Shown: one piece after another, positions 11,811-25,600 of the stretch
Position numbering within the stretch: the stretch's first letter is position 1
How the letters are laid out: the number at the start of each line of letters is the position of its first letter
Assembly (NCBI GenBank): GCA_034620365.1
Contig: JAQGEQ010000003.1
Coordinates: 930,001 to 994,000 of the forward strand
Length of the DNA: 64,000 nt
Direction: 5' to 3'
Source: Pegea sp. RAD2-039
Taxonomy: Eukaryota; Chordata; Thaliacea; Salpida; Salpidae
The notes under the pieces: generated by a model
The model's database searches: none
The model's input: the letters and a program-made list of their open reading frames with translations, nothing else
What the model was told of the DNA's origin: nothing
Made by a program: the position numbers and the translations under genes

Positions 11811-14800
11811 AAAGTAGCAAATAGAGATCAAATTGATGGATTTTACTCATATAGCAACTTGTTGAAATCGAAAATCATTTTAGTAATTGTTGCTGGTGAG
11901 AAAAATGAAAAGTATTCTTTTGACAATCACTCGATTAGTTACCTATAAAAACAGTCATGGACAATTAGTTTTTAGGGTTTGGCTTATCCACTTGTCAGTT
12001 TTCAAACTAAAAATATATTTCTTTTAATTTCATTTAAAACCCAGGAATTTGACGTCACGAAACACTTTTAGAGAAAATTTTACAAAGTTTCCAGTTACAA
12101 TAAAAAGAAAACTAAGAAATGTCAAAAGTAATTGATTAAAAAGTATTTGTCCTCCTGAAAGACGCATGTGACTATTTCTTCAAAAATCAAGTTCTATTAT
12201 TGTCTGAGTTACAGTGGCAGCAGAATCAGATAAGTTTGACTCTCAGCAAAGTTAAATCTTGACTCTTATCGCCCAAGTGTTTGTAGTCGACTAGATCTTT
12301 TACTTTATCATTTAAAGAAAGAAGATATCATTGTGTTCACGGTTCATTGGACACGCTGCATATTTTAATGATGTAGAAATCTCAACAGAAGTCTTGATTC
12401 CTCCAAAACATCAACTAGATTAAACTTGCTATCAAATTTTGTGAAAGTTTTAGTGAGAACTTAGTTTTTGTTCCATCTTACTTTTGTAGGCTGACGTCAT
12501 GTGTTTGTAAAAATTTGAACTTAAAGTATGCAACAAACTAAATAAAGGCGAGTAAAGCAATAGCTTTTGTTTTATGTAAATTAATTATTTAGCTTAATTA
12601 ACGTGTGAGCTACTTCTTAATCTCATTGAGGTTTACTTGGAAATATTCAATTACTAAAATTGAAATTTTCAGAATTTTACTTTCTGTGTTTAATATAAGC
12701 TCTTTTCAAGTTTGTAATTTAATAATCAGTTGTTGTAGCATTTAAATCAGAAAGTTGATCAATTTGATAAAATTATATTAATACTAGTTTGAACAAAAGT
12801 GTGATGTTAAAAGAATGAAATATTTTTGAATTTATAGCAGTTAAAATTCGTCTAAATATTTGAAGAAAATAATTTTATTAGCTGCAGTTAAGATGATAGA
12901 AAAATCTGAAATTTTTGTTGAAAATATTACAAATTATATGAATCAATCATAAAAATACTGCTAGATTTTAAACATTAAATATTGAAAGACTTTTTATGCT
13001 TTTGTCTAAAAGCGTTATTAAAAAATCAGTTAATATAATGATCAATGACAGGTGTTAGCACCATGATAAGAATATGTTTTGATTGTTAACAATACCCACT
13101 TTTTTCACTGCTATTTATGAATTGTTTAAACTAGTCAAAGATGATATCCTTGAGTTTATAGTTGAGTCGTAGAAAAAGTTTTGCAACTACATCTAAATCA
13201 TGTTAAAGGATTACTAATCAAATAATTGGTAATATGAGTTCTTCTAGTGATCATTTAAAATAGAATTTAAGAAAAAAATTACAGTTTTAAATTTAATTTA
13301 TTAGTTTAAAAGATAAAGTTTACTTTAGCAACTTGAAATGTATTAAAAATACTGAAAATTCAACTCTAATAATTAAAAATGAATGATAAATGATAACTTT
13401 ATATAATTCTAACAAACAAAAATATTAAAATAAAATATTGTACTTCAAATAAAAACTATAATTTTTTACTTTGCAAAAATTCAAACGATTTTATTTTTAA
13501 TTTTATCAGATATTTCCAAGAATTGTAACTGGTTTAGGTGTCTTAGATTCAATTTTCTTTCATACTAGACGAGCACATCATCTTCATAGCTTCACTAATC
13601 ACAATTCTCATCAATCTTTAATCTTGTTGAAAACTAATGTTGAACCATTTTTCTTACTGATGCATTTTCAAATTCGTTGAAATGTTAAAAATTTAACAAA
13701 TTGGTTTTTTCACTTCTAGAAAATGTAACACATTTTTAAGTGTCGTTCAAGATGAAAATTAATGAAAAAATGTTTCAGCAGAATATCATAGGTCTTTACA
13801 GGTCATAGAAAACTATCAACTAGCATCCAACAAAGATCTTGTTACAGGTTGAAGAAATACAATAATTATAATTTGGTTAGAATACAGAAGATGATGTCAC
13901 CATTGTTTTGAGCTGTAACATCTGATGACATTTTCTCAGTTTTTGATCTTGCTTTCAATCACCTAGAAAACTTAAGTGAGGATGATGTCATGGTTGTGTA
14001 AAAACCGCATTCTTAGTAACAGAAGAAACACTCCTTTAACCTTTGACTTTTGCAAATGAACCACAGTTTTTTGATATTTTAGTCTTTCTAAAACATGAAC
14101 ATATTTAAAGAGTAAAAGAAATATGTTCACTTCATACTTGCTGGTATTGAATAAAACTGTTCATTTTTATTCAAAGTTTCTCACGAACTTCTTTTTTTTT
14201 CGGGGTAAAGATCATTGAATTACTTTTTTGAAAGTTTGAAGTTGAAGTTAGCAACTCCATAAAGTTGATCTTAAAATGAAAGTGTTTTGAAAAATTCTAT
14301 AATTAAAGTTTTAAAATAAGTTATAAAATTAACAATCATAAAAAAGTTTAATAAAATATTTATGTTATAAATAAAATGAAATAAACACTTATTTAAGAAA
14401 CAATTTTGAAATAGTTGTTTCTAGTTGTGAGTTCAAAAACTTCATCAACATTATTTCACTACAAAATATTTTTATTGTGTCATGTAATAACAATGTTTAG
14501 TTGTTAATCAAAAGTTACTTCTATTAGCTTTCAAATTATATAAATCTTTTTCAACTTATTCTTATTTACTTAAGAATTTCTTAAAACTATTTTTTTTAGT
14601 TTGTAACAAAACAATTTGAAAAGATAAATGATTTGCTTAAGTACTCACCTAATTTATTATTATCTTAGCAACAGTTTCACGATGGGCAAAATCAATATCA
14701 TCAACAATGCTTTTATCATATTTAATTGTTATAGAAATATAAATTTAGTTTCAATTAGTAATTACTATAAGTTAGCTTTTCGTTTTTGAAGAAGTAGTTA

Positions 14801-17800
14801 AAATGATTAAAATTTTTGCGATCGACAAACTGTGTCCAAAAGACTCGCTCAAGATGTTTAATCAATCCATCAGTATTTTTGTAGTTACCAAGCTATACGT
14901 GTTTGATTGTCTTTACGAAAATCGAAATTAACATCTTGAATCTTACATCTATAATCGCCGATTAGAAGTAACTTAAAAGTCAAAGTAGAACTTCAGAAAT
15001 TTCCAAGTAGAGATTGAAGATGTATCTCATAGAGACAACTTAGGTGCTAGTGCCAGCTACCGTTTGTTCTTAAAACTGTTTTAGCTCAAAAATCAAACGA
15101 AGTAAACAATTTCGGTAGAAATAGCCTAAAAAATCTTTACAAAAACAACAAAAACAGCAATATCGGCGATTTTACTAATTGATTACTGAGTATAATCTAT
15201 AAAATGTATTTTAGAAATTTTTTGTCAGCAAAAAATCTAAAGATTTAAAAAACATGAAAAAAAATAAATTAAAAATTACTAATTATTCATTAGACAATAA
15301 TACAAGAAGGTGAAGTTTTTTGTTCGTTATTTTTTACTATCACCAAGTAAACATGAAAATCTACAGTCATTCCAATAACATTATTTTCCTCTCTAAAATA
15401 ATTGTTTTTAAAAGGTCTTGATCTTTATGATCTAAAGTCGAAAGATAAATTTGTAAATTGTGTCATCTTTTAATAAAATTTTCAAAGATTTAATGTAATA
15501 AACTAGAAGCTAATTAGATATTTGATATAGCGAGCTATAAAGTTAACTTTTGCCTTAAAACTTCACTTTGAAGTTGATAAGAGTGAAATCAGAAAGTAAT
15601 GTTCAGTTGTTTAGAGTTTATTAAAAATGTAGATAACCAATATTTTTTTCATAAGTTAAATAAGTAAAATAATCTTTACCTATTTTCAAATTACTTGAAC
15701 TTTTCAGGATAAATTCTAATAAGTTTAAAAAGTTAATAAATTAAATAACTTTATGTTATTTTTTAAAACTAATTTGAAAATAGTTGAATAAAAAGTCTTA
15801 TATACAGAAGAAAAGCTCTAAGATTAGTAAAATAAGAACTTCAGTTGAAAAGTATTTATATGACCTTTAAAATATGTTTTAAGAAATTATCAAAAGCAAA
15901 ATTTTTGTATATATTTTGTTACTATGACGCCTTTTATATTTAAACAACATTTAAGCTAAATACGAAACGTTTTTATTAATGGAACAATTACGTTCTAATA
16001 ATATAAAATTTGGTAATTGAAAAACAACCTTTTGAGTGAATATAAAATTTATAACAAACAAACAAGCAGTTTAAAATGAGTAGAAATAAAAATTTGAGTT
16101 TGAATAAGCCATAAAACTAATTGAAGAATTTACAACTATTTAAATCTTTCAAAATATAAAAATTTATGGTACATGTTATTAAAGTAAAATTACTCTTAAA
16201 TCGGCACGTTTATACAAGAAACTATCCATTTAAGGCTGACTAGGAAAAATATTACAAATCAAATCAAAATTTAAAAGGTATTAAAAAATAAGACTCCTGA
16301 AAACACAAAACGAAGTCTAATATCTTCACAGTTTTGTTTTTTTATAAAAACTTATAGAATTATGAACGTTGGTAAATGGACAAAAAACGATTTTGATGTT
16401 TTTTCAAAGGTTAATATTAGTGGTTAGTGAAAATAAATTTATTTTAAAACAGCTTTAATCATACATATAAAAATGTTTTTAATGTTTAATAATTGTTTCA
16501 GCTTATTCAAATGGTTAAATAATAAAAACAATATTATGACTTCATCTGTTATTCATTCGTACAACTGTTTACAAAATCTAGATACTGCACACCAGATATT
16601 TAAACAATTATTGAAAAAATAGTAATTAAATATTTTTGAAGCCCAATTTAAAAGAATTGTAAATTTAATTAGAGATTTACATACCTACAAACTGCTTTGA
16701 AATTTTCTTATTCAAAATCATTTAGCAGGTAATTTGTAGTTATGGTCTGAAATTAACTTTTTTAAATGTTTAAAAAAATGTGTTTGTGATTGAAACAAAT
16801 AAAATTTTCAAAAATTTTCAAAGTTTTGATCTTTCTTCATTCGATAAAATCTGAGAATATCTTCCTTAACAACTTTGATTAAGTCTTCATAACATAACAG
16901 GATCACATAATCATCAACATAATATCATTATCAAATACTAGTTAATACTAGTAGAGTTTATTCAAGATTTTAAGAGGCTGGTATTTTATTTCAATTAATA
17001 AAGCTACTTGAGCTACTTGATAACTCTTTTGCAAAAATTTGTTAGAAAAAATATAAATTTAACAATAAAAAAACAAAGCATTAATAAACACAGTGAAATT
17101 ACTGTAACAGAAGCAAAAATTAAAAACAAAGTTTCTAATTAAAACTATTTTCGCTAGGTGGGGCTGGTAACGAGTAACTTAAAAATATTCTGAAAACAGA
17201 AGTTAAATGCAAATTATAAAGCTGCATTGGTATTTGCAAATACTTGATATAGAAATAAACTATGTCAAAATAAAACTTCAGCAAATTTTTAAAAGCATTT
17301 TTCACTAAATAACTTTAAGTTTATCTACGTGGCTGTGTTTATTCATCAAATTATACTACAATGTTAGATTGTCAGCAAAATTGCCTAATACAAAAGCATT
17401 TTTTCTATGAATTAAAAACATTCTCTGAGAAAACTGAAATCGAAAATAGGTATTAACCAAAAAACTAAGATATCAAAATAAAACGAAAAACAGTAAAATA
17501 AAACTTTATTTACTTAAAAAATTATTAACTGAAAAGCCAAGCTGTTGTAATTGTTAAATGCAAGGTTATGTTTTGTTTAACTTAAGTATTTTACTTTTAC
17601 AACATTTCTACAACTGAAAGAAATATTTAACCTAATATCAATAAACACCATTTTGTTGCTATCAGCCAAATTCAGCTCTTATTATAATTTGAATATGTCA
17701 CAAGAAAATACTAAACATGATAAGTTGGTATAACTCAAATACGTAACTGCTACTCAACCAAAAATGCTTTTCCTTGGTGCTGGCAATTGTTCAATAAATC

Positions 17801-20800
17801 AGGTTATTCACGAAAATAGTTTTTATGACTAATAGAATCTGCAGGAATAATAAACTAGTCGAAAAGTTTGATGTGTCCTTAATCTATGTAAACGTCGATA
17901 TAAGTCTGCAAAAATAATTTTGACGTACAGTAAACATTTTTGAACATATTAATTTGTTACAGTATCAATAAATACTTATTTTCAGATAATTTTTATAAAA
18001 TTATAAGTAAAAAATTGATATATGGATCATACAAAATTTATTTCAAATTTTTAATTAATGAAATTTTCTTGTATGTTTTCAATCTATCAGATCACGTTTT
18101 TAGAAAAAGATTAATTTTTATACAAATTTCTTCAATTTATTTGCATGGACTATTTTATAATAATGTAATTTATTTATTAGAAGAATATAATTCTAATGTT
18201 TTATCAGTGAAAAATTTCAAAGAAATTCTGAAAAGTTTTTGAAAGAAATTATTTTGTCAATAAAATATTTCTCAGCAATTTTTAACAATTTAAAATGAAT
18301 TTTTTTGATCTTTTATTTGAAATAAAGTCAAAACAACTTATTTTTCTGATAAAATATTTTCTTTTTTTTTACTTAATATTTTTAAAATCGAACTATTTTT
18401 CAGTTTACTTGCATTTCAAACAAGTCATTTTTGAAATCTTTAAGTAAAAAAAATTAATTATTTTAAACAAAATATTTTGTTAAAATCAAAGTTCAGATTA
18501 AAGTTGTAAAATTTTCGATAATAAAACACTGCACGTTATTCGGACAACTTTCACCTAATAAAAGTGAACAAAGCTGAACATTCTATTTATAACAATTAAG
18601 TAGCTTTCAATAAGAATAAGTTCGGTCACGTGTTTAGAATATTTCACATAAAGTAGAAAAATTTTGCAAGTTTAAATCTTAGTCCATGAGCAAGCTTCAG
18701 ATGTATAGGTTCTTGACGGAAACCATACTTACGATTTACAAATATCATGTGATGGAATTTGCAAGTTTAAACATCAGCTGTAGACTAATATTTAGTAGGA
18801 ACTACCAGCCTGTAAACAGTAACAAATATTTTCAAAACAGACCACAGTTGCGTCAACTTGTTACCACACTTTTAAGCAGTCCTTTGCTGCCTGGTGAAAT
18901 ATAGCTGCATAGCATGAATTATTTAAAAATGGACATTTCTAACATTGGCTAGTCTTATTTGAGGATAGTACATTTTTCTTACACATAATGTTAGTAATTA
19001 TAGTGATTGTCGTTAGCTTTTACTCATAAATGTGTATCTAAAAAATTGTAGAATAAATTCGTGATGAAAGCTGATATGACATATCATTTTGTTTCTCTAA
19101 ATGTTTTAGTTATATTCAAAAAGGTAAAAAGTTTCTTCTGAATGACTAGATAGTTTTATTTAGAAAATATCTCTAACAATTAAACAAAAAACTTTATGTA
19201 ACTATTTTTAGCTCATATTTTATTTAAAAACTAAAATATCTAAAATTAAATTCAATTAAAATTAGAGAATTGATAATATGGCTTATTTGGTAGAATAGTC
19301 AAAAGTCTAACATAAAACATAAGCATTAGCTCTGCATAACTTGATAGCAGGTGGTATTCGAACAATACACAAAGCAGACAGCACGAAACTAAAAAAGCTT
19401 TTTACACAAAGTTTAAACCTAGGGAAATTCTGCTCGCATTTCCTTTTCAAAAAACAGGAAAAATTTATTATGAAACAGTCCACATCACTAAATAAATATT
19501 TTGTGCTCAAAGTATCATGCTTTTCTATGAATTTATAAGAAACTACACGATTTAAAACTTTATTTTAAATAACAAAAACAATTTTTTCGTATATATTTGA
19601 AACTATAATGAAATTCTATCTTCTACTAAATTACTTAAGGTCTTAACAATTTTAATGTAACTTGAATACGATATTTAATAAGATTTTTTTCATGACTAAG
19701 CATTTTGATAACTAAAAATAACGTTTCTCAACCAAAACAATTTATCAAAAATTTTTATCGATCTTATTGAGATAAGTATTTGCTTTTCTGAAAAATTGAT
19801 TAAACAAACATTGCACATTTTGATCTGCTTATTCTTGTGCTAATCATGTTGTAGTCAAAACAAAGGTTTACATCAACTTGTTGTTGCAATTTAAAACCAA
19901 TATTTATCAAAAATGTCAATCTAAAACTTACATTCTTAAACGCTTTAGTTGAAATTTCACCAAATGTTTCACCAAATATTGCAATGCTAACTTATAAGAC
20001 TTATAGTACTTTAGGTTCAATAGGTTTATTTACATGACTATCGCTTAAGCAAATGTGGGAATATAAATCAAAGATAAAAAGGTATCTTGTGAATATCAGT
20101 TCTATTGCTGCAATCAAAGCCTTCAAAGTATATTTTGGAATATACAACTATTAATGTTTTTCAACAAATATGATTTTTTTGTAGTAGATAGTGTTGAATA
20201 AATTAATTTAAGGAAAAATAGATATATATAAAAAGTAACCTTTGTAAAACAATCGGTAATATTTGTTGAAAATAAAAAATTGTATTAAAGGAAATCAATT
20301 TTAAATAAATTTTGTTTAACTTACAAAGATGGAAATCAAAAGTAATACAAAAATGTCATTATTTTTCTCTATAAAAATGAGTTTTTCAAAATGTTTCTAA
20401 GAAATATCTTGCAGAAGAAAATAACTTTGAACATTTGGCTACAGTTTTATAAAATGAAAATTGCCTAAAAGTTTATATTATATAAAAGATCATACTTAAA
20501 TAAATTTGTACAGCCTGATTCTGCTTTAATACAATAAAACCAATAATAATTCCATTAAGCATATCGGATGATATTACATTTAACCTTTCTTCCACACAAG
20601 TAGTTACTGTAAGATATTTTTATAAGAGTTTAGAAAAAATTTGAACTCAGTACAGAGGGTTTTAAAAATATTTTTTTAAGTGTTGAATGGTAGAACAAAC
20701 AGACTACAAACTGCTTTAAATGGCCTATCGGTTACCACACGTTACTGGGATCATTAACAAATACTTAAAATTTTTCAACAGAAATCAATTATCTTTTTAC

Positions 20801-21214
20801 ATAAGCCTTGTAGACAAATTTTCCAAATTTTTCTTTTTTGTTTCAACTTACGTGATTGCAGCTTATTCTGCTAAATGTTTTTAAAACTTTTTTGTAATTT
20901 TGTACTGTACATAACCTTTTAAAATGTTTTGTAGCGATGGTTTCAGTCAGCCAAGAGTGTTATGTAAGACGTGAAGACACTAAACTTAATAAAGCATTTA
21001 ATTTTATGCACTTAACACGTTAAATTCGAATAGCTTTCTTCTACAATACAAATAATTTACACAAAAAAGTTTTAACCAAGAAAAATCATAAGTTTAACAA
21101 ACAATTATCAAAGTTATTAATTTGATTTAGTTAATAACAGTTTTAGCTTATGTAGAAAAAAATAATTGAGTTTTGAATGAAATTATTAGCTTTAATGTCT
21201 GCACTGGTCATTTT
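11811..21214. other. Intergenic A+T-rich stretch between SIX1/2 and the kinase gene
   Basis: No gene is supported. Open frames such as 17940-18242 (plus) are no longer than expected by chance at this composition. The 18.69-18.90 kb segment is richer in G+C and open for 72 codons on the plus strand without recognisable content. A CTCF-like CGCTAGGTGGGGCTGG lies at 17152-17167. Two further ATF/CREB palindromes fall at its left edge. Confidence 0.45.
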
Positions 21215-21441
21215 TTAATGAGATTGCCATATAAGACGCCCTTTCTTTGGTTGAGAGATAAGTTTTCTAAGTAAATTGAATCTTAAAATCTGCTCTTGTG
21301 ACGTTAGTGTAAGCCTTTCAAACTGTCGGAAGGCAGAAAACAATCGATTTTCAATCCATGAAAGATAAAAGAAAGACGACCACAAGGTAGAATAGAACAA
21401 CGCAGAACAGAAGGCAGTCAGGATAAAAACTCCTGGCTGTC
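21215..21441 (-). CDS. Orphan terminal-exon candidate, unknown product
   Basis: On the minus strand a strong acceptor (TTTCACTGCAG) near 21442 opens a 75-codon frame ending in TAA at 21215. The peptide starts RQPGVFILTAF. A hydrophobic run rich in Phe, Leu, Ser and Tyr follows, which could be a membrane segment, and then a polar part with RFNLLRKLISQPKKGR. G+C is higher than in the flanks. I do not recognise the family. It lies about 1.2 kb past the kinase stop on the same strand, so it could be an alternative last exon of that gene, a separate gene's last exon, or chance. Confidence 0.25.
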
Positions 21442-22038
21442 TACCTGCAGTGAAATTGTTAACAATCAAATTTATTTATCCATATTTTATAATCAATTTA
21501 CTTATATCTATTTGATGTTCGGAACTTGATCAATGAAAATGCTATTATAAAATTGTAAGATAAACGAAAATTTATGGCGTCTTAAAATAGTTTTATGAAA
21601 GAATGAATTTTATTAGTAAAAGTTAGGAGAATTGGTTTTGCTTTATAGTAAAATCTACCAATGTTGCGCTCATACGTACTTTGATTTATACAATAATATT
21701 GAATAATTTTTAACATCAAATACAAAATTTACAAAAAATATGTTTGCAAAAAATTCGAAGGTTTAATTGAACTTTCATATCTAACATTTAATCTTATAAA
21801 AGTATATATTTTGACAAATTGCCTACTAAGCCAGTTGTCTGGATAATCATTTTGATACTACATCTTTGTGGTTTTATTAAATGCATTAAACAGAAGAAAG
21901 CTTTATTTAGATCATCAAAAGAAAACTTCTTTTAGACTTCATTCCAACTGCTAGCTGCTTCAGTCTATTTTTAAAGCTCAAATTGGTACAAAAACATAGC
22001 ATTGTTTTAAACATTTATTTCAGTTGACAATTTTCAAG

Positions 22039-22684
22039 CTATTGAAAAGTACAGAAGACAGATAACAAGTCTAATGACTGAAAGACAAAATAAAAAGTAG
22101 AAGAAAATAATAAAGAAAAGTATAAGTCAGTAGAAGGAAAGTAACAAAAGCACAACAGCAAAATAGTTTTTGCACAATGTGAAGCTGAAACCAAAATGAC
22201 CATTTCTACTAAATATTGCAAATTGTAGTATCTGGTCTCATAGCTGAAAGAGCAGCTGTCAATAATATCACTTAGTATAAGACAAGCAAAGCTTCGCTAC
22301 TTTTCCTTATTGAGTTTGGCTGCCTGCAGCCAATTGCAGTCTACAAACAGCTCGTACTGGCAAGGAATAGCCAAACTTTAAGACGAACGGGTATTCAATT
22401 TTCAATTGTGCAAAAACACAGCAGATGTATTTAAAAGCTTGGTACGATAATATTGAAGAAGAAGCAGATAAAGATGTCTTGATGGTGATAAGGAAACCAT
22501 CTCTTATACTCAAGATGAGTTTTTAGGCTAGAATACTTGATAGCCACATTTATAAACAAAAAAAAAACGAAATGCTGCATCATTTCGAATTCCTAACTTC
22601 ACGTATTCGTTTTTTTAAACAGTTTTCGAAATTCCACAGGTGTCAACAGTAGGCAGGTTTGATAGCTTGATAAGATGTCCACTT
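22039..22684 (-). other. Likely 3' flank or 3' UTR of the PIM-like kinase
   Basis: About 650 bases past the kinase stop have slightly raised G+C and two minus-strand open frames (22039-22221 and 22307-22513) with no recognisable content. A minus-strand AATAAA (TTTATT on plus) occurs near 22014. The simplest reading is 3' UTR, but the transcript end cannot be seen. Confidence 0.3.
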
Positions 22685-25600
22685 CTATTGCAACCAAGGG
22701 TCCTTCAATATTTCACTAAGAGTTGGTCGAAGATTTTCATCTATTTGCATTATTCGAAGAATCAGAGACCGACATTGATCTGATATTTCTTCTTTTGATC
22801 TCTTAAAAGTAATCTCTAGATACTCTCCTTGGTTGTTTAATACTTTTGGGATGTCAGACTCGATCATGGTGTAAAGAAGTACACCCAATGACCATGCGTC
22901 TAATCTTTCACCTTTGTATCTTCGTTGAGTGAACCATTCAGGAGGATAGAACTCCGGGGTTCCGGCAAACTCATTATAGTCCCCATCCTATAGAGAGATC
23001 AAATTTTAAAAAAGGTTTTCAAAACAGAAATTTATGTGAGAATTTATAGCGTCGAAATAAAAGTTGTTCATAAACATTAGGTCAGATTACTAACTAAGTT
23101 TATTTGTTTTAATATTTTTGTTTTCTGCATCTACGTTTTTTATTTTCTTACAAAATAGAGGTATGAGGTAGCAAATGATGAATTTAAAAAATAGGGCTTA
23201 GATTGAAAAGGTGAAAGTTTTAACAATAAATAAAGGTGAGGGTCTTATTGTTTTGTCAGTTAAGTAACTCCAAGCCTTGAAATATCACAAGTCTTGCTTG
23301 ATAGTTCTCTGACACTTTGTTTACAAGCGAAAAAAGAAAATTTTCTTCACATGCTTTTCCTTTGTTTGAAACAACGTACCTTTAAACGGTCTGCACAGCC
23401 AAAATCAATGATTTTAGCTTCAAACGTTGCAGGATCAACAAGAACATTTTCATCTTTTACATCTCGATGAACTACTCCGTTTTGATGGCACTTTTGGATG
23501 GCTCTAACAACCTAAAAAATAGATAAAATAGCTGATAAGTGACAGGAAGAGAAGTTAATTTTCGAATGTAATAAATCAAAATCTTTATCAGTTAGATCTG
23601 AAGCTGGCTTATTGCGCAACAAATTACAAAACACGAAAACAATTTTGATTAAATATTAACATGAGCAATAATTGTGTATATTAAGTGTTCAAAGACTTCA
23701 AAAACAACCAGTTTTAAGCAGACAGACAAACTTCATAAATGTTGTAAGAGTTGGCGAGCTTTTATGGTCGCTACAAACAGCGTCACTTTGTGGCTAAGCC
23801 ATCAACTTAAGTCACGTAATAAACGTTCAGTTGAAAAATATAATGAACACCAAAGTAAGATAAATTTTGTTCGTGAAAATTAGAGCAGTATAGGACTTTT
23901 TCTTACTTGAATAAAAATTTTCTTAGCCTGCTGTTCAGTTAGCTTTCGTGGTTTTGCGATCAGATCAAATAAATCTCCAGACCGAATTGGGTACTCCATA
24001 ACCAACAAATATTCGTTGTTACATTCATACCAATCGTACATCTGAACAACTCCTGTAAAATCAAAATATCAAAGTAATAAATAGCACTAAACAAAAGTTT
24101 GCAGTTTTCTGTTAAGCTCCTTTTGTAGTAATATTAAAATTTCAATCAATCAACTATTTTATGGACTTTACGCAATTATTTTAATGTCTGATTGTCATCA
24201 GATAAAAGGAACACTCAGGCTTACATTCAGTTAGAAGTACGTAAGCCTAGTTTCAGCAAAACTTTAATCTCTACAGAACGTTCCTAACATTTCCGCAGTA
24301 AGAAAGGTCTATCTTAACCTCAATGTAAAAGTTCAGGTACTAAGAATTTGCTAGATTAGTTAGAAAACTTTACTTTTGCTTGTCTATCATGTAAAAGGAA
24401 CTAACATACTTATGGATTTTATTAAAATTCAAATTAAACTGTTGGATAATAAGGGCAAGTATTTTGCTGGCCAGCAACACAGCTTGGTTTGTTACTTAAC
24501 TCCATAGTAATTACCTAGCAGGCTAATATCAGTTTGAAAATTGTGTGAGAAAATGTCAAAAGCATCGCTGGTGGTTTTGTGGTGAATTTTGCTGAGTTCC
24601 AATTTTTTAAATGCAAAGTTTATGATTTTAATAAGATTAATTCAACAAGCTGATTTCTTGCTGCAGTAATGTGCTTTTTATTTGCACCACAGACAAATTT
24701 CGTGAGATTGATTCAGCCTTGCAGATACTTCACTGTATTTTTGCTTACACTGACATCAGCTGTTTGCTTTAGAATGATTTATAGCTTTTTCAAACCTGGG
24801 TTGTTTTCTGCTGCTTGTTTATAGAGAGGAAATTCGACAGGAACCATTCTACCGTCCATATCTCCCCACCGCTTCACATAACTCATAGTCGGTTTCTTTA
24901 CTGCAACTTTTATGTTGTCAGAACGTCTTTGAGCTGAAAAAATAAGTACTTGACTTAAAAACCAAAGTATTAAAAGTTTCTGCTTCAACTAGTTAACTTA
25001 AATTGTTTTGCTCTTAAATTGCGAAAATATTTATTTGCTGGAGAGTTCATGTGAAACAGAGCATCACATTTATATAGGTCTTTAGAACTACATAAACATG
25101 TTTTTTTGTTTGCTTGCTTCAAGCTGTATGTAGCGTTTTTTTTTTGTATAATGCTGTTAGTGCCTTAAATGAAATGTTAGAAAAGTTGTTAACAGACCCT
25201 TGACATCATATAAAGTTGAAAAATTTCCAGTACACATCCATTAAAAGCTTCAACTTTAAATGTCATTTGAAAAGAAGAAATATTTTCAGTTCTAATAAAC
25301 TGTAAACTGAAAATGATAGAAACTTTTTCAAAGGCCTAAAATACCTCACAAAGAACATGTGAGCCCCAATATTCAAACAACGCACTTGTCAAAACAAAGA
25401 GTTTTGCTATGCCTATGTTTTTACGTTAAAAGAGTTTCTCCTAGCCTTTCAAAAATACGTCATCGCTTACAAAATTGATTATGGGCGCTTTTCGTCTTTG
25501 ACTAGTACGTAACAGACTGGTCACTTACTGGTACCACAAGTGATGCTTAATCAAACAACAGACAAATATGGTTGAGAAAACTATGAAGCATATTTAAACA

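Larger units (their letters stand above)
11290..12500. promoter_or_regulatory. Probable SIX1/2 promoter-proximal region with ATF/CREB and CTCF-like motifs
   Basis: Base composition is clearly richer in G+C than the flanks from about 11.29 to 11.81 kb. Perfect TGACGTCA palindromes occur at 11602-11609, 12050-12057 and 12492-12499, and a near match (AGACGTCAC) lies near 11311. CGCCCCCTAGTGG at 11743-11755 is, in reverse complement, a close match to the CTCF core motif. CTAGATGTCGCTA at 11331-11343 differs by one base from the CTAGATGGCGCTA form. No TATA box is assigned. The promoter role is inferred from position next to the candidate 5' exon. Confidence 0.4.

Noticed and set aside
17940-18242. 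Plus-strand open frame of about 100 codons with an internal acceptor-like TTATTTTCAG
   Set aside because: With stop codons at about 8% of triplets, one or two frames this long are expected by chance in 64 kb. The composition is extreme A+T, there is no good ATG, and no family is recognised.
19350-19375. GTATT-CGAAC-AATAC hairpin resembling a tRNA T-arm
   Set aside because: The loop is not in the TTCRANY register and no acceptor, D or anticodon arm is found upstream.
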